The notes under the pieces are model-generated. The model was given only the letters and a program-made list of their open reading frames with translations, had not been told where the DNA came from and made no database searches. Below are positions 28,478 to 40,891 of a DNA stretch of 64,000 nt, piece after piece (position 1 is the first letter of the stretch; each line of letters begins with the position of its first letter). This stretch comes from Spiribacter salilacus (lineage in GTDB: Bacteria > Pseudomonadota > Gammaproteobacteria > Nitrococcales > Nitrococcaceae). Made by a program: the position numbers and the translations under genes. Location: positions 186,001 through 250,000 of the forward strand of contig NZ_WJPP01000001.1 of NCBI RefSeq assembly GCF_009649225.1, in the 5' to 3' direction.

Positions 28478-28918
28478 ATGGCGGCTTTGCCATTTTGGGA
28501 GCGCAAAACACTAGCAGAAATGAGCAACGAAGAGTGGGAATCACTCTGCGATGGCTGTGCTAAGTGCTGCCGTCACCAATTAGAGGACATCGATACGGGT
28601 AAAATTCACCCGACGCGCGTGGCTTGCCAATTGTTAGACACCCACACCTGCCGCTGTAGCGATTATACTCGACGACATGAGACAGTACCGGATTGTATTC
28701 GCTTGATACCTGAGAGGATGGATGAGTATCACTGGTTACCTAAAACCTGCGCTTATCGTCGCCTGCATGAGGGGCGAGGGCTCGCTGATTGGCACCCATT
28801 GATTTCGGGCCGCTCAGAGAGTGTCCATGAAGCAGGCATTTCAATGCGTGGGCGGTTGATGAGTGAAAAAGCGTTGCCCCCACAGGCGGAGCTGCAGGAT
28901 TACTTGGAGGATTTGTAA
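28478..28918 (+). CDS. YcgN/UPF0260-family cysteine-cluster protein
   Basis: 146 residues (151 if the ATG at 28463 is used). I prefer 28478 because GAGG lies 5 nt upstream and the product MAALPFWERKTLAEMS matches E. coli YcgN. The YkgJ-like CxxC cluster is visible: LCDGCAKCCRHQLED, ACQLLDTHTCRCSDY, VPDCIRL and WLPKTCAYRRL; these cysteines are proposed to bind a metal or Fe-S cluster. Function unknown. It overlaps dxs (TAATG), unlike its usual neighbours in enterics. Confidence 0.9.
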   Translation: MAALPFWERKTLAEMSNEEWESLCDGCAKCCRHQLEDIDTGKIHPTRVACQLLDTHTCRCSDYTRRHETVPDCIRLIPERMDEYHWLPKTCAYRRLHEGRGLADWHPLISGRSESVHEAGISMRGRLMSEKALPPQAELQDYLEDL

Positions 28919-30816
28919 TGGACATGAGCGCCTATCCACTGCTGGAGGGGATTGAAGAGCCAGCGCACCTCCGCGAGTTGCCGCCCCACCAATTGCCTCG
29001 TTTGGCAAGTCAGTTGCGCGATTATTTATTAAATAGCGTGGCAAGATCGGGCGGTCACCTTGCCGCTGGGTTGGGAGCAATCGAGCTGACCGTGGCGCTG
29101 CATTACGTCTTTAACACACCCCATGATCGATTGGTTTGGGATGTGGGGCACCAATGCTATCCGCATAAAATTTTAACGGGTCGTCGGCGTGAAATCAGCC
29201 GGATTCGAAAACTTGACGGGCCGGCGGGTTTTCCAGTGAGAGACGAGAGCCCGTATGACACCTTTGGTGTGGGTCATTCAAGCACCTCTATTAGCGCGGC
29301 GTTGGGCATGGCGCTGGCCGCAAAAAGCCAAGGGGCTAATCGTAAAACTTGCGCAATCATAGGGGATGGTGGCTTAACCGCCGGCGAAGCTTTTGAAGCG
29401 CTTAACCATGCCGGAGATGTTCGACCCGACCTGCTCGTTATCCTTAACGATAATGAAATGTCTATCTCAGAGAATGTCGGGGCATTGAATCAAACCTTTG
29501 CACGGCTTATTGCCGGCGGGGTCTATGGCAACATGCGAGAGGAAACCAAGCGTGTGCTTGAGCACATGCCTGCTCCCATGCGCGAGTTCGCGAAACGAGC
29601 CGAAGAACATGTTAAGGGTATGTTCGTGCCGGGAACCTTCTTTGAAGAGCTTGGTTTTCAATATTTTGGCCCGGTTGATGGGCATAACATTGAGGAGCTC
29701 ACCACCGTTTTGGAGCGCTTAAGAGACCTCGATGGCCCTCGCCTACTCCATTGTGTCACTCGCAAAGGCAAAGGCTATGCGCGCGCTGAAGCCAATCCGA
29801 TTGCCTACCACGGGGTAAAAGCGTTTGATCCGGCAGCCGGTCTGCAAAGCAGTGGCAAGCCGGCACCAATGACCTATACCGACGTCTTTAGTCAATGGCT
29901 CTGTGATGCGGCAGCCGCCGACTCACGGGTTTGGGGAATTACGCCTGCAATGCGTGAAGGCTCGGGGCTCGTTGAATTTGCCAAGCGCTTTCCAGATCGC
30001 TATTTAGACACCGCCATTGCAGAACAACATGCGGTTACCGTTTCAGGGGGGCTCGCCTGTGAGGGTGAACGGCCCGTTTTAGCGATCTACTCAACTTTTT
30101 TGCAGCGCGGCTACGATCAGCTGATTCACGACATCGCCCTGCAGAATTTACCCGTCCTCTTTGCCATTGATCGTGCAGGTTTAGTGGGGGCCGACGGGGC
30201 CACACATCAGGGGGCCTTTGACTTCAGCTACATGCGTTGTCTGCCCAATATGACGATAATGGCACCGGCTGACGAGCGGGAGTGCCGCCAAATGCTTTCG
30301 ACCGGGCTGAGTATTGATGGTCCCTCCTCTGTTCGCTACCCAAGAGGACGGGGCCCTGGGGTGACTCCAGACGATAATTTAGAGACCCTGCCAATCGGAA
30401 AAGCCGAGATTCGTCGCAAAGGAAAGGAGACGGTTCTGTTCGCTTTTGGCACAATGGTAGAGGTTGCTGAGGCCGTTGGCGCAGAGATTGATGCAACGGT
30501 TGTTAACATGCGATTCGTAAAACCGCTGGATCAAGACTGCATTGAAATGCTGGCCCAGCAGCATAATCACGTAATCACCCTAGAGGAAAATATGATTGCG
30601 GGTGGCGCTGGCAGCGCGGTAATAGAATTTATGACCGCCGCGGGAATTATGCGCCCAACCCTGCAAATTGGGTTGCCCGATAACTTTATTGATCATGGTG
30701 AGCGGGAAGAGCAACTTGAGCTGGTCGGTTTAGACGTTAATAACGTGAGTAACCGAATCAAACAATGGCTAAGCCAGGCACCTTTACCTTTGGATGAATA
30801 TGCAACAGAAAAATAG
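28918..30816 (+). CDS. dxs: 1-deoxy-D-xylulose-5-phosphate synthase
   Basis: First enzyme of the MEP isoprenoid pathway; makes DXP from pyruvate and glyceraldehyde 3-phosphate, also feeding thiamine and pyridoxal synthesis. 632 residues. The thiamine diphosphate motif is [19 protein letters not shown]...LNDNEMSIS; the N-terminal [19 protein letters not shown] and [17 protein letters not shown] are DXS hallmarks. GGAGG lies 7 nt before the ATG, which overlaps the ycgN stop. In many gammaproteobacteria dxs follows ispA and xseB; here it is joined to fabA and fabB. Confidence 0.97.
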   Translation: MDMSAYPLLEGIEEPAHLRELPPHQLPRLASQLRDYLLNSVARSGGHLAAGLGAIELTVALHYVFNTPHDRLVWDVGHQCYPHKILTGRRREISRIRKLDGPAGFPVRDESPYDTFGVGHSSTSISAALGMALAAKSQGANRKTCAIIGDGGLTAGEAFEALNHAGDVRPDLLVILNDNEMSISENVGALNQTFARLIAGGVYGNMREETKRVLEHMPAPMREFAKRAEEHVKGMFVPGTFFEELGFQYFGPVDGHNIEELTTVLERLRDLDGPRLLHCVTRKGKGYARAEANPIAYHGVKAFDPAAGLQSSGKPAPMTYTDVFSQWLCDAAAADSRVWGITPAMREGSGLVEFAKRFPDRYLDTAIAEQHAVTVSGGLACEGERPVLAIYSTFLQRGYDQLIHDIALQNLPVLFAIDRAGLVGADGATHQGAFDFSYMRCLPNMTIMAPADERECRQMLSTGLSIDGPSSVRYPRGRGPGVTPDDNLETLPIGKAEIRRKGKETVLFAFGTMVEVAEAVGAEIDATVVNMRFVKPLDQDCIEMLAQQHNHVITLEENMIAGGAGSAVIEFMTAAGIMRPTLQIGLPDNFIDHGEREEQLELVGLDVNNVSNRIKQWLSQAPLPLDEYATEK

Positions 30817-31318
30817 TTTTAACTACGACGAACTCATCGCTTGTGGAAACGGCGATTTATTCGGCCCGGGCAACCCCCAGCTTCCCATTCCTAACATGCT
30901 GATGTTTGATGCCATTACGCGGATTACCGAGGAAGAAGGTGAATTTGGAAAAGGATTTGCGGAAGCAAAACTGAAAATCCATCCAGAACTATGGTTTTTC
31001 GATTGTCACTTCCCGGGTGATCCCGTTATGCCTGGCTGCCTTGGGCTGGATGCGCTCTGGCAACTGCTCGGTTTTTACTTGGGCTGGGTTGGGGGCACAG
31101 GCAAAGGCCGCGCGTTAGGTTGTGGCGAAGTCAAATTCACAGGTCAGATCTTGCCGACCAACAGCGAAGTGCGGTATCAACTCGATGTAAAACGACTTAT
31201 TCGCCGCCGGCTACAAATGGGGATCGCGGATGGGCTCGTTGAAGTGGATGGTAAAGTGATCTACCGCGCAACCGATCTTCGGGTGGGCTTGTTTAAAAAC
31301 CCACAAGGCGATTTGTAG
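30794..31318 (+). CDS. fabA: 3-hydroxydecanoyl-ACP dehydratase/isomerase FabA
   Basis: Dehydrates hydroxyacyl-ACP and isomerises trans-2 to cis-3-decenoyl-ACP, the branch point to unsaturated fatty acids. 174 residues. Catalytic His72 in [14 protein letters not shown] and Asp86 in [14 protein letters not shown]. The start overlaps the end of dxs by 23 nt; a second ATG two codons later has GGA 5 nt upstream. Coupled with fabB 12 nt downstream. Confidence 0.96.
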   Translation: MNMQQKNSFNYDELIACGNGDLFGPGNPQLPIPNMLMFDAITRITEEEGEFGKGFAEAKLKIHPELWFFDCHFPGDPVMPGCLGLDALWQLLGFYLGWVGGTGKGRALGCGEVKFTGQILPTNSEVRYQLDVKRLIRRRLQMGIADGLVEVDGKVIYRATDLRVGLFKNPQGDL

Positions 31319-31330
31319 GAGGGAATGGCA

Positions 31331-32554
31331 ATGCGCAGAGTGGTCGTAACGGGAATGGGTATTGTCTCGTGTATTGGCAACGATCTGGATACCGTTCGCA
31401 ACTCCCTACGGCAGGGGCGTTCGGGCATTCGGGCCAGCGCTGATTACGTGGAGTATGGTTTACGGAGTCAAATCTCCGGCAGACCCGATATTGACATCGA
31501 TGAAGTCATACCCCGTCGCGCGCGTCGGTTTATGGGTGATGCGGCCGCGTATGCCTACATCGCAATGGATCAGGCAATCGCGCAGGCCGAGCTTACCCCA
31601 GAGCAAGTCTCTAACCCACGCACAGGGCTAATTGCGGGCTCCGGTGGCGCATCCACGCAAAATATTGTAAATGCCGCTGATACGTTACGTAGCAGAGGTG
31701 TGAGAAAAATTGGCGCCTTCGCGGTGCCTAAAGTGATGGGGAGCACGGCCTCGGCCTGTCTGGCAACGCCATTCGGGATCAAAGGCATCAACTACAGCAT
31801 CTCATCAGCTTGTGCCACCAGTGCCCATTGTATTGGCGCAGCCATGGAGCAAATCCAACTAGGCAAGCAGGATGTGGTCTTTGCGGGCGGTGCAGAAGAA
31901 GAGCACTGGAGCCTAACCATGCTGTTTGATGCGATGGGAGCGCTATCGACCCAATACAATGAAACTCCCGAAAAGGCCTCACGTCCGTTTGATAGAGATC
32001 GTGATGGGTTTGTGATTGCCGGTGGCGGTGGCATGTTGGTGCTTGAATCGCTAGAGCATGCGACAGCGCGTGGCGCCAATATTATTGCCGAGTTGGTGGG
32101 TTATGGAGCCACCTCGGATGGTTACGACATGGTAGCCCCATCAGGGGAAGGCGCGGTTCGCTGTGTGCAACAGGCTTTAGACCTTGCCGGGATCGAGGAT
32201 GTGAGCCAGATCGATTATATAAACGCGCATGGTACCAGTACCCCTGCTGGGGATATCACAGAGCTCAACGCACTGACAGAGGTCTTTGGCACCGCCCTTC
32301 CCCCCGTCAGCTCCACTAAGTCCCTTACCGGGCATTCCCTAGGAGCTGCGGGTGTGCAGGAGGCGATCTACTCGTTACTCATGCTGCAGTCAGGCTTTAT
32401 TGCAGGCACGGCGAATGTGGAAAACCTTGATCCAGAAGCCGAGGGCCGCGCAGTAGTGACTGCCTGCCAAGAAGGCGTGTCGCTAAATACGGTGCTAAGC
32501 AATAGCTTTGGATTTGGCGGTACAAACGCCACACTGATATTCCAACGCTATTAA
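31331..32554 (+). CDS. fabB: Beta-ketoacyl-ACP synthase I
   Basis: Elongates the cis-3-decenoyl-ACP made by FabA. 407 residues from ATG 31331 ([16 protein letters not shown]), with AGGAGG 8 nt upstream; an ATG two codons earlier sits too close to that site. Active-site Cys161 in [11 protein letters not shown], His in [11 protein letters not shown] and [13 protein letters not shown]. Ends 2 bp before tRNA-Leu on the other strand. Confidence 0.96.
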   Translation: MRRVVVTGMGIVSCIGNDLDTVRNSLRQGRSGIRASADYVEYGLRSQISGRPDIDIDEVIPRRARRFMGDAAAYAYIAMDQAIAQAELTPEQVSNPRTGLIAGSGGASTQNIVNAADTLRSRGVRKIGAFAVPKVMGSTASACLATPFGIKGINYSISSACATSAHCIGAAMEQIQLGKQDVVFAGGAEEEHWSLTMLFDAMGALSTQYNETPEKASRPFDRDRDGFVIAGGGGMLVLESLEHATARGANIIAELVGYGATSDGYDMVAPSGEGAVRCVQQALDLAGIEDVSQIDYINAHGTSTPAGDITELNALTEVFGTALPPVSSTKSLTGHSLGAAGVQEAIYSLLMLQSGFIAGTANVENLDPEAEGRAVVTACQEGVSLNTVLSNSFGFGGTNATLIFQRY

Positions 32555-32556
32555 AG

Positions 32557-32643
32557 TGGTGCGGGCGGAGGGACTTGAACCCTCACTGCCATAAGGCAAA
32601 CGGATTTTAAGTCCGTTGCGTCTACCAATTCCGCCACGCCCGC
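32557..32643 (-). tRNA. leuZ: tRNA-Leu (anticodon TAA), CCA encoded
   Basis: 87 nt including the encoded CCA. Starts GCGGGCGTGGCGGAATTGGT with the long variable arm of leucine tRNA; anticodon loop CTTAAAA gives TAA, reading UUA/UUG. The acceptor stem GCGGGCG pairs with CGCCCGC. Last in a Gly-Cys-Leu order identical to E. coli glyW-cysT-leuZ. Confidence 0.98.
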
Positions 32644-32654
32644 ATCGGTGTGGT

Positions 32655-32728
32655 TGGAGGCTAGGGCCGGAATCGAACCGGCGTACACGGCTTTGCAGGC
32701 CGCTGCATCACCACTCTGCCACCTAGCC
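32655..32728 (-). tRNA. cysT: tRNA-Cys (anticodon GCA), CCA encoded
   Basis: 74 nt. Begins GGCTAGGTGGCAGAGTGGT and ends in GCCTCCA; anticodon loop CTGCAAA gives GCA. Eleven nt separate it from tRNA-Leu. Only 20 nt lie between its 5' end and the U-run of the terminator at 32749-32773. Confidence 0.98.
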
Positions 32729-32748
32729 AATGCAAAAGTAGCTTAAAC

Positions 32749-32773
32749 AAAAAACCCCGATCGCAGATCGGGG
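32749..32773 (-). terminator. Intrinsic terminator inside the tRNA cluster
   Basis: On the minus strand CCCCGATC-TGC-GATCGGGG (32755-32773) is an 8-bp perfect stem followed by TTTTTT (32749-32754). It lies downstream of tRNA-Gly and upstream of tRNA-Cys in the direction of transcription. Confidence 0.85.
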
Positions 32774-32779
32774 CATGAC

Positions 32780-32855
<76 letters not shown>

Positions 32856-32891
32856 ATCAGACCGGTTATTCTAGTCAGCCCGCTTATCCTG

Positions 32892-33455
32892 TCAACCCTG
32901 AATACGCTGAACAGCTCTTACCGCGGCGCCCATATACAAAAACATTGAGTATAAAGTGAGGCCGGCGGCCACATAGAGAAGCCCTAAACCAATTGACCAC
33001 ACAGGGATTCCTGCAAGATCATGCCGATAAAGCAGTAAAAGTATGGCAACCATCTGTGCGGTTGTTTTAATTTTACCGACCATACCCACGGCAACGCTTG
33101 CGCGCAGCCCAAGCTCGGCCATCCATTCCCGTAGCGCCGATACCGCAATTTCTCGCCCAATAATGATGGCGGCGGGAATAGCGAGCAAAGCGCCGGGGCT
33201 TTCCACCACAACGATAATAAGGGCAATGGCCACAATAAGCTTATCTGCCACCGGGTCGAGAAATGCGCCAAAGGCTGACATTTGATTCCAGCGGCGTGCT
33301 AAATAGCCATCTAACCAATCCGTAATGCTAGCAAGGCCAAATACGGCCGCAGCTGCCGCGTTTGCCCACGGTGTCGGCAGTAAAAAAAGCAGCCCCAGCA
33401 CCGGAATGAGTACAATGCGCAGCCACGTTAAGATATTGGGCAGGTTCATTTCCAT
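32892..33455 (-). CDS. pgsA: CDP-diacylglycerol--glycerol-3-phosphate 3-phosphatidyltransferase
   Basis: Makes phosphatidylglycerol phosphate at the inner membrane. 187 residues, several transmembrane helices. The CDP-alcohol phosphotransferase motif is complete: TDWLDGYLARRWNQMSAFG followed by AFLDPVADK. The stretch SALREWMAELG is nearly identical to E. coli PgsA. Follows uvrC after 29 bp, the E. coli order. A second ATG two codons in is an alternative start. Confidence 0.96.
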   Translation of the reverse strand: MEMNLPNILTWLRIVLIPVLGLLFLLPTPWANAAAAAVFGLASITDWLDGYLARRWNQMSAFGAFLDPVADKLIVAIALIIVVVESPGALLAIPAAIIIGREIAVSALREWMAELGLRASVAVGMVGKIKTTAQMVAILLLLYRHDLAGIPVWSIGLGLLYVAAGLTLYSMFLYMGAAVRAVQRIQG

Positions 33456-33484
33456 GGGGCAAAGACTACCATGCTAATCCGGCC

Positions 33485-35308
33485 TCAACCGGTTAAATGA
33501 GAATAGATTTGCTCGGCAAGCGCTTTGCTTATGCCGGGTACCCGCGCCAGGTCTTCAACCCCAGCACGTTTGAGCCCTTTTAGGCCGCCAAATTGCTTTA
33601 TTAAGGCCTGTCGACGTCTTGCCCCAATACCCGGAATATCTTCCAGAACCGAGCGTGAACGTGACTTACCACGACGTTGGCGATGACCGGTAATCGCAAA
33701 TCGGTGCGCCTCGTCACGAGCTTGTTGTAGGAGGTGTAAGGCTGGCGACTCCGCGGGCGGATGAAGGGTTGCGGGTGGATCAGAGACGAGCAGCACCTCC
33801 TCTCCGGCCCGACGCCTGGGCCCTTTTGCAATCGAAACCAGACGCAGCCCTTCTAGGCCAAGCTCAGCAATCACTGCCTCAGCGCGCGACAGCTGCCCTT
33901 TCCCGCCATCAATGAGGACAATGTCCGGCAACTCACCAGACTCATTAAGCACGCGGGTATAGCGCCGGCGAATTGCCTGCTCCATCGCCGCATAATCATC
34001 TCCCCCTGCCACGCCTTCAATATTAAATCGTCGGTAATCGTCTTTGATCGCCCCACCATTCGGGCCAAATACAACACAAGAGGCCACGGTGGCTTCACCT
34101 TGGGTGTGGCTAATATCGAAGCACTCAATACGGTTGATGGGGCGTTCCATTTCTAACAACCCACGCAATGCCTCAAAGCGCTCCTCCATGACGGCATCAG
34201 TGGCCATGCGCGCGCTTAGGGCATGCTCAACATTGCGCTCCGCCATCCCAAGCCAACGCAATCGCTCACCCCGCACCTTCGAGCGGATATGCACCCGTCG
34301 TCCAGCTTCCTGAGACAGCGCTTCTTCAAGCAGCTCGGTATCATCTAGCGTTTGATTAATGATGAGCTCTGGTGGCTTTTCTTGGCCCAGATAATGCCGT
34401 GCAAGAAACTGCGAAAGCACCTCCTCAACGGGGGTTCCCACCGGCGCTTTCGGGAAATAGGTACGATTGCCTAAATTTCTACCATCTCGAATGATAAAAA
34501 TCTGCACGCATGTCACATGCTCACGCTGACGACAAGCGATCACATCAACATCGCCCTTGGCACCTGCAACATACTGCCGTTCTTGAATGCGCCGCAGGCT
34601 TGAAATACGGTCGCGAAGCTGCGCGGCATGCTCAAAGTTTAATGCGAGCGAGGCGGCCTCCATCTGCTCGATGAGCTCGTCAATCACTTCCGTGCTTTGG
34701 CCGGATAGGAACATCTCAACATGCCGAACATCTTTGGCATAATCCGATTCGCTCACAAGGCCAACACAGGGGCCGGTGCAGCGACCAATCTGATATTGCA
34801 AACAGGGTCGTGTTCGGTGCCGAAAGAAGCTATCGCGACACTGACGAACCGGAAAGACCCGTTGCAGATGGTTAAGTGTGTCACGTACGGCGGTTGCGGA
34901 CGGAAAAGGTCCAAAGTACCGGCCCTTTCCCCGAGCCTGGCCCCGATGAAAGGTTAATCGCGGAAAAGTCTGCTCAGTAGACAGGTAAATGTATGGGTAG
35001 CTTTTATCATCACGCAGCAACACGTTATAACGCGGCTGATGCGATTTAATTAGCGTGTTTTCAAGAATTAGCGCCTCGGCTTCGGTATGCGTCACCGTAA
35101 TCGCAATGTCACGGATTTGACCCACTAATGCCTGCGTTTTTGCGTTATGCGCGCCGCCCCGAAAATAACTGGTTACCCGGCGTTTGAGGCTGCGGGCCTT
35201 ACCGACATATAAAATGCCACCATCCGCGTCTAACATCCGATAAACGCCCGGCCCGTTGGGCAGCGTCTTTAAAATACCGTCTATCCGTTTTTTTACCGCG
35301 TTCGTCAT
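33485..35308 (-). CDS. uvrC: UvrABC system protein C
   Basis: Dual-incision endonuclease of nucleotide excision repair. 607 residues: GIY-YIG domain (GVYRMLDADGGILYVGKA, about 20-38), Cys-rich segment (CLQYQIGRCTGPC), UVR motif for UvrB binding (about 205-235), RNase H-like nuclease domain (CFDISHTQGEATVAS) and C-terminal helix-hairpin-helix repeats. The ATG has no ribosome site; TAGAAT lies exactly 6 nt upstream (35315-35320). Confidence 0.97.
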   Translation of the reverse strand: MTNAVKKRIDGILKTLPNGPGVYRMLDADGGILYVGKARSLKRRVTSYFRGGAHNAKTQALVGQIRDIAITVTHTEAEALILENTLIKSHQPRYNVLLRDDKSYPYIYLSTEQTFPRLTFHRGQARGKGRYFGPFPSATAVRDTLNHLQRVFPVRQCRDSFFRHRTRPCLQYQIGRCTGPCVGLVSESDYAKDVRHVEMFLSGQSTEVIDELIEQMEAASLALNFEHAAQLRDRISSLRRIQERQYVAGAKGDVDVIACRQREHVTCVQIFIIRDGRNLGNRTYFPKAPVGTPVEEVLSQFLARHYLGQEKPPELIINQTLDDTELLEEALSQEAGRRVHIRSKVRGERLRWLGMAERNVEHALSARMATDAVMEERFEALRGLLEMERPINRIECFDISHTQGEATVASCVVFGPNGGAIKDDYRRFNIEGVAGGDDYAAMEQAIRRRYTRVLNESGELPDIVLIDGGKGQLSRAEAVIAELGLEGLRLVSIAKGPRRRAGEEVLLVSDPPATLHPPAESPALHLLQQARDEAHRFAITGHRQRRGKSRSRSVLEDIPGIGARRRQALIKQFGGLKGLKRAGVEDLARVPGISKALAEQIYSHLTG

Positions 35309-35314
35309 AGCGTA

Positions 35315-35320
35315 ATTCTA
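35315..35320 (-). promoter_or_regulatory. Candidate -10 of a leaderless uvrC transcript
   Basis: TAGAAT read on the minus strand, with 6 nt between it and the uvrC ATG (35308). No -35 match at 16-18 bp. The site lies in the 47-bp gap to the divergent reductase gene. Confidence 0.4.
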
Positions 35321-35355
35321 GCGCACGCATGCCGTTTACCGTATCGTCTTCGGCT

Positions 35356-36186
35356 ATGACTGAATGTATTTCCCGTATTTTCCCCGCCCCGGTAGAACAA
35401 GCGCCTCTGCACGGGCTCTATCTGACCGAAGCGTTACCAACGCAAGGCAAATATGGCCCATACATTTACGCTAATTACGTCACCAGCCTCGATGGCCGGA
35501 TTGCTGTGCCCGACCCCACCGGGCAACAATCGGTACCCGGCCATGTTGCTAACCCAAGAGATTGGCGGTTACTTCAAGAATTAGCCGGGCAGGCAGATTT
35601 GCTCTTAAGTTCAGGCCGTTATCTCAGAGAGCTTAAGGCGGGCACTGCCCAAGATATCTTGCCCATAGGTAGTGGCCCCAAATTTGCAGATATCCACGAG
35701 TACCGCCGTAAGGCCGGTCTTAAACCGCAACCTGACGTGGCGGTGTTAAGCGAAAGCCTCGATTTTCCGCCACCATTACCGCTTTTGGAGCAGGGCCGGC
35801 GAATCATCGTGCTCACCGGGCAGGCCCCAGATCCTGCCCGGGCCGCGGCTCTCGAAGCAGCAGGTTTGGAAGTGCGGCCTTTAACGGGCGTTGATCGCCC
35901 CGGTGGCTTGGCGTTAGCCAATGCCCTCGCACAACTGAGCTATCGGCGGATCTATGTGATCACCGGCCCATACGTTATGCATACGCTGATGGCCCAGCAC
36001 CTCGTCGACTCGCTGTTTTTAACCACCGTCCACCGGCTCCTTGGCGGCCAGCCATTTTCCTCCATCTGCGAGGGCCCTCTCCTTAGCTGTCCTGCAGACT
36101 ACCGACTGGCCCATCAGTTCTTGGACCCAGTAGGGCCCGATGGCTGTTCACAAACATTTTCACGATTTGATCGTTTAGCGCCTTAA
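35356..36186 (+). CDS. RibD C-terminal-domain-like reductase (stand-alone)
   Basis: 276 residues from ATG 35356 (an ATG at 35329 adds nine and would leave only 20 bp to uvrC). The fold is the dihydrofolate-reductase-like domain of RibD: YIYANYVTSLDGRIAVPD at about 40, LLLSSGRYLREL, and the C-terminal RRIYVITGPYVMHTLMAQHLVDSLFLT. There is no deaminase domain. Such stand-alone proteins may reduce pyrimidines or pterins, but the substrate is unknown. Overlaps fumC by 4 nt, tail to tail. Confidence 0.8.
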   Translation: MTECISRIFPAPVEQAPLHGLYLTEALPTQGKYGPYIYANYVTSLDGRIAVPDPTGQQSVPGHVANPRDWRLLQELAGQADLLLSSGRYLRELKAGTAQDILPIGSGPKFADIHEYRRKAGLKPQPDVAVLSESLDFPPPLPLLEQGRRIIVLTGQAPDPARAAALEAAGLEVRPLTGVDRPGGLALANALAQLSYRRIYVITGPYVMHTLMAQHLVDSLFLTTVHRLLGGQPFSSICEGPLLSCPADYRLAHQFLDPVGPDGCSQTFSRFDRLAP

Positions 36187-37553
36187 ATGAGGTTGGCTGG
36201 ATCTAATAGCTGATCAATCGCCTCCTCAGATAGATCGGTCATCTCTAATGCCACCGATCGAATGGGCCGATTTTCGGCATAAGCGCGCTTGGCGATCTCA
36301 GCGCCGCGGGCGTAACCAATCACTGAATTAAGTGCCGTCACCAAAATCGGGTTGCGATGAAGCACAGCCTCCATGCGATCTTGGTTAACCACAAACCCCC
36401 TAATGGCTTGTTCAGCCAACGCATGTGATGCCCGTGCCAGCAAAGCAATACTCTGCAACAGGTTGTTGGCGACTAACGGCAACATTGTATTGAGCTGAAA
36501 ATTACCCGACTGCCCTGCCACCGTAATGGCGGTATCGTTACCGATTACCTGCGCAGCCACTTGCGTGACGGCCTCGGGAATGACGGGATTAACCTTACCC
36601 GGCATGATGCTACTGCCCGGCTGCAAAACCGGCAGCGTAATTTCACCTAACCCCGCCAACGGCCCTGAGTTCATCCAGCGCAGATCGTTACTAATTTTCA
36701 TCATACCCACCGCAATAACGCGCAGTTGCCCTGACAGCTCTACGGCGGCGTCTTGTGTGCTGATGCTCTCAAAGTAATTTTGGCTACGGCAAAACGGCAA
36801 GCCGGTGCGGTTGGCCAGCGTAGCCGCCACCGCGTCACCAAAGCCTGCCGGTGCATTCACCCCAGTCCCTACGGCAGTGCCACCCTGTGCTAGCGGGTAA
36901 AGCCGCTCAAGCGTGCCCTTCACTCGGTCTTGAGCATGCCGAATTTGTTCTGCCCAACCGCTGAGCATTTGCCCTAGAGAAATCGGCATCGCATCCATCA
37001 AATGGGTGCGACCGGTGGTAATCACATCCTCTAATCCTTTTGCCCGGGCCGTTATATCTGCCTCCAGTTGGGCCAACGCAGGCATTAACTCTTCCGTGCA
37101 GGCCAATACCGCCGACACATGGATTGCCGTTGGAATCACATCGTTACTGCTCTGCGCCCTATTGACGTGGTCATTGGGGTGGACCACCTGCTCGGCACTA
37201 CGTGACGCCAGCGTAGCGATCACTTCATTGGCATTCATATTACTGCTGGTGCCTGAGCCTGTTTGAAAGACATCAACCGGAAATGCCTCGTCATGACGTC
37301 CCTCTGCCACCGCTTCAGCAGCAACAATGATGTGCTCAGCTAAAACAGGATCAAGGTCTCCTAGCTGCGCATTCACTTTGGCAGCGGCGGCTTTAATGAG
37401 CCCAAGCGCTTGGATAAACCGCCTTGGCATTCCATGGCCGCCAATCGAGAAATGGTTAACGGCTCGTTGTGTCTGCGCGCCATAGAGTGCATCAGCCGGC
37501 ACTTTGACCTCGCCCAAACTGTCAATTTCAACGCGGGTAGGCTGTTGTTTCAT
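36183..37553 (-). CDS. fumC: Fumarate hydratase, class II
   Basis: Iron-free fumarase of the TCA cycle. 456 residues from ATG 37553 (MKQQPTRVEIDSLGEV), 7 nt after GGAG; a longer frame to 37619 would cross the purB promoter region. Family signature GSSIMPGKVNPV and the SSNDVIPTA and GRTHLMDAMPI motifs are present. Divergent from purB over 55 bp, a neighbourhood that contains GTAAAATGTCGTTTTAC, an inverted repeat. Confidence 0.95.
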   Translation of the reverse strand: MKQQPTRVEIDSLGEVKVPADALYGAQTQRAVNHFSIGGHGMPRRFIQALGLIKAAAAKVNAQLGDLDPVLAEHIIVAAEAVAEGRHDEAFPVDVFQTGSGTSSNMNANEVIATLASRSAEQVVHPNDHVNRAQSSNDVIPTAIHVSAVLACTEELMPALAQLEADITARAKGLEDVITTGRTHLMDAMPISLGQMLSGWAEQIRHAQDRVKGTLERLYPLAQGGTAVGTGVNAPAGFGDAVAATLANRTGLPFCRSQNYFESISTQDAAVELSGQLRVIAVGMMKISNDLRWMNSGPLAGLGEITLPVLQPGSSIMPGKVNPVIPEAVTQVAAQVIGNDTAITVAGQSGNFQLNTMLPLVANNLLQSIALLARASHALAEQAIRGFVVNQDRMEAVLHRNPILVTALNSVIGYARGAEIAKRAYAENRPIRSVALEMTDLSEEAIDQLLDPANLI

Positions 37554-37596
37554 CATTTCTCTCCGGTTGGCGTAAAATGTCGTTTTACTATCGTAA

Positions 37597-39552
<1,956 letters not shown>

Positions 39553-39556
<4 letters not shown>

Positions 39557-40887
39557 GCAGACCTCACAAACAATCCCATTGCTTCAGCATGACTGGTATG
39601 CGGAAACATATCCATCACTCCAACCGCTTCTAGCCGATAGCCATGCGTGTGCACTAATTCACCGGCGTCTCTGGCAAATGTAGCTGGCCCGCATGAGACA
39701 TAAACAATACGCTCTGCACCGAGCGCTGCCACCGCCGGTAAAACTTCAAGCGCGCCAGAGCGCGGCGGATCCAATAGCACCCGATCTATTTTGCCAAATG
39801 ACTGCAGGGGTTGAGAGTTGGTATCTGTTAGATCTGCCGCGGTAAATTTTACGTTATCAATCCCGTTGTGCAGCGCGTTTTCCTGACCGCGCTCAACCAG
39901 TGAATCAGCCCCCTCTACGCCAATCACCTCGGCGGCTTGGCGAGCTATCGGTAAGGTGAAATTGCCAAGGCCACAAAATAGATCAAGCACGCGATGCGTA
40001 GGATCAACGGCTAATAGCTCGATGGCTTGATGCACCATCTGCCGATTTATTGAAGCATTAATTTGCGTGAAATCAGTAGGCGAAAATGCCAAGCGCAAAT
40101 CAAACTCGGGTAACGAATAGTGGATCAGCGACTGCGTATGCCCCACGGGGGCAACGGTCTGCTCGTTGCCGGGTTGCTCAAACATTAAAATTTGATGTGC
40201 TTTTCCAAAAGCAATGAGCTTGTCGCGATCGGTTGGGCTTAATGGCCGCAAATTGCGAAACACTAAGCCTACCTCATCATCGCCGGCTGCCACTTCTATT
40301 TGCGCAATCCGATCGGGAATATCCAAACTCCGAATCAATCCCGCTAGATCAGATAAACGCTCGCCAACCCGAACATCGAGTACCTCGCAGCGATCAATGT
40401 CAGCAATAAAGCGCGCGAAGCGCTCCCGGAACCCCACTAAAACGCGATCGCCCTTACGGGGAACAAATTTAGCGCCCAGCCGCGCACGCCGCCGGTAGCC
40501 ACTGGTGGGACCGGTTAGCGGCGGGAGCCATCGATTGGGGCTGACCTGCCCCACCCGACTTAATAATTCCGCCAGACTTTCGGATTTATGCTTAAGTTGC
40601 GCCTCCACCGACATATGCTGAAGGCTACATCCACCACAGATGCCCGCATGTACACAGGGTGGATCAACTCGATCAGGCGCAGGTTGCTCAACGCTAAGTG
40701 CTTGCCCCTCATCCTGCTGCCGACGTCGTTTGAGAATCTTTGCACTGACCTTTTCGCCGGGCAGCGCTCCTTGAATGAACATAACCCGCCCATCGTGATG
40801 GGCAATGCCGCGTCCTTCATGGCTTAGGCGCTCAATTTCTACGTCTACAGGTTCTGCCGGTAAACGCCGACCTTGCCGTCTTCCCAT
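39553..40887 (-). CDS. rlmD: 23S rRNA (uracil-1939-C5)-methyltransferase
   Basis: 444 residues. An N-terminal TRAM domain (about 10-70), a 4Fe-4S site with Cys78, Cys84, Cys87 (CVHAGICGGCSLQHM) and a fourth Cys in DRCEVLD, then a SAM-dependent methyltransferase domain (LDLFCGLGNFTLP) and the nucleophile in YVSCGPATFARD. The C-terminal MFPHTSHAE motif is typical of the RlmC/RlmD/TrmA family. Follows the exonuclease gene by 4 nt. Confidence 0.94.
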
Positions 40888-40891
40888 TCAG

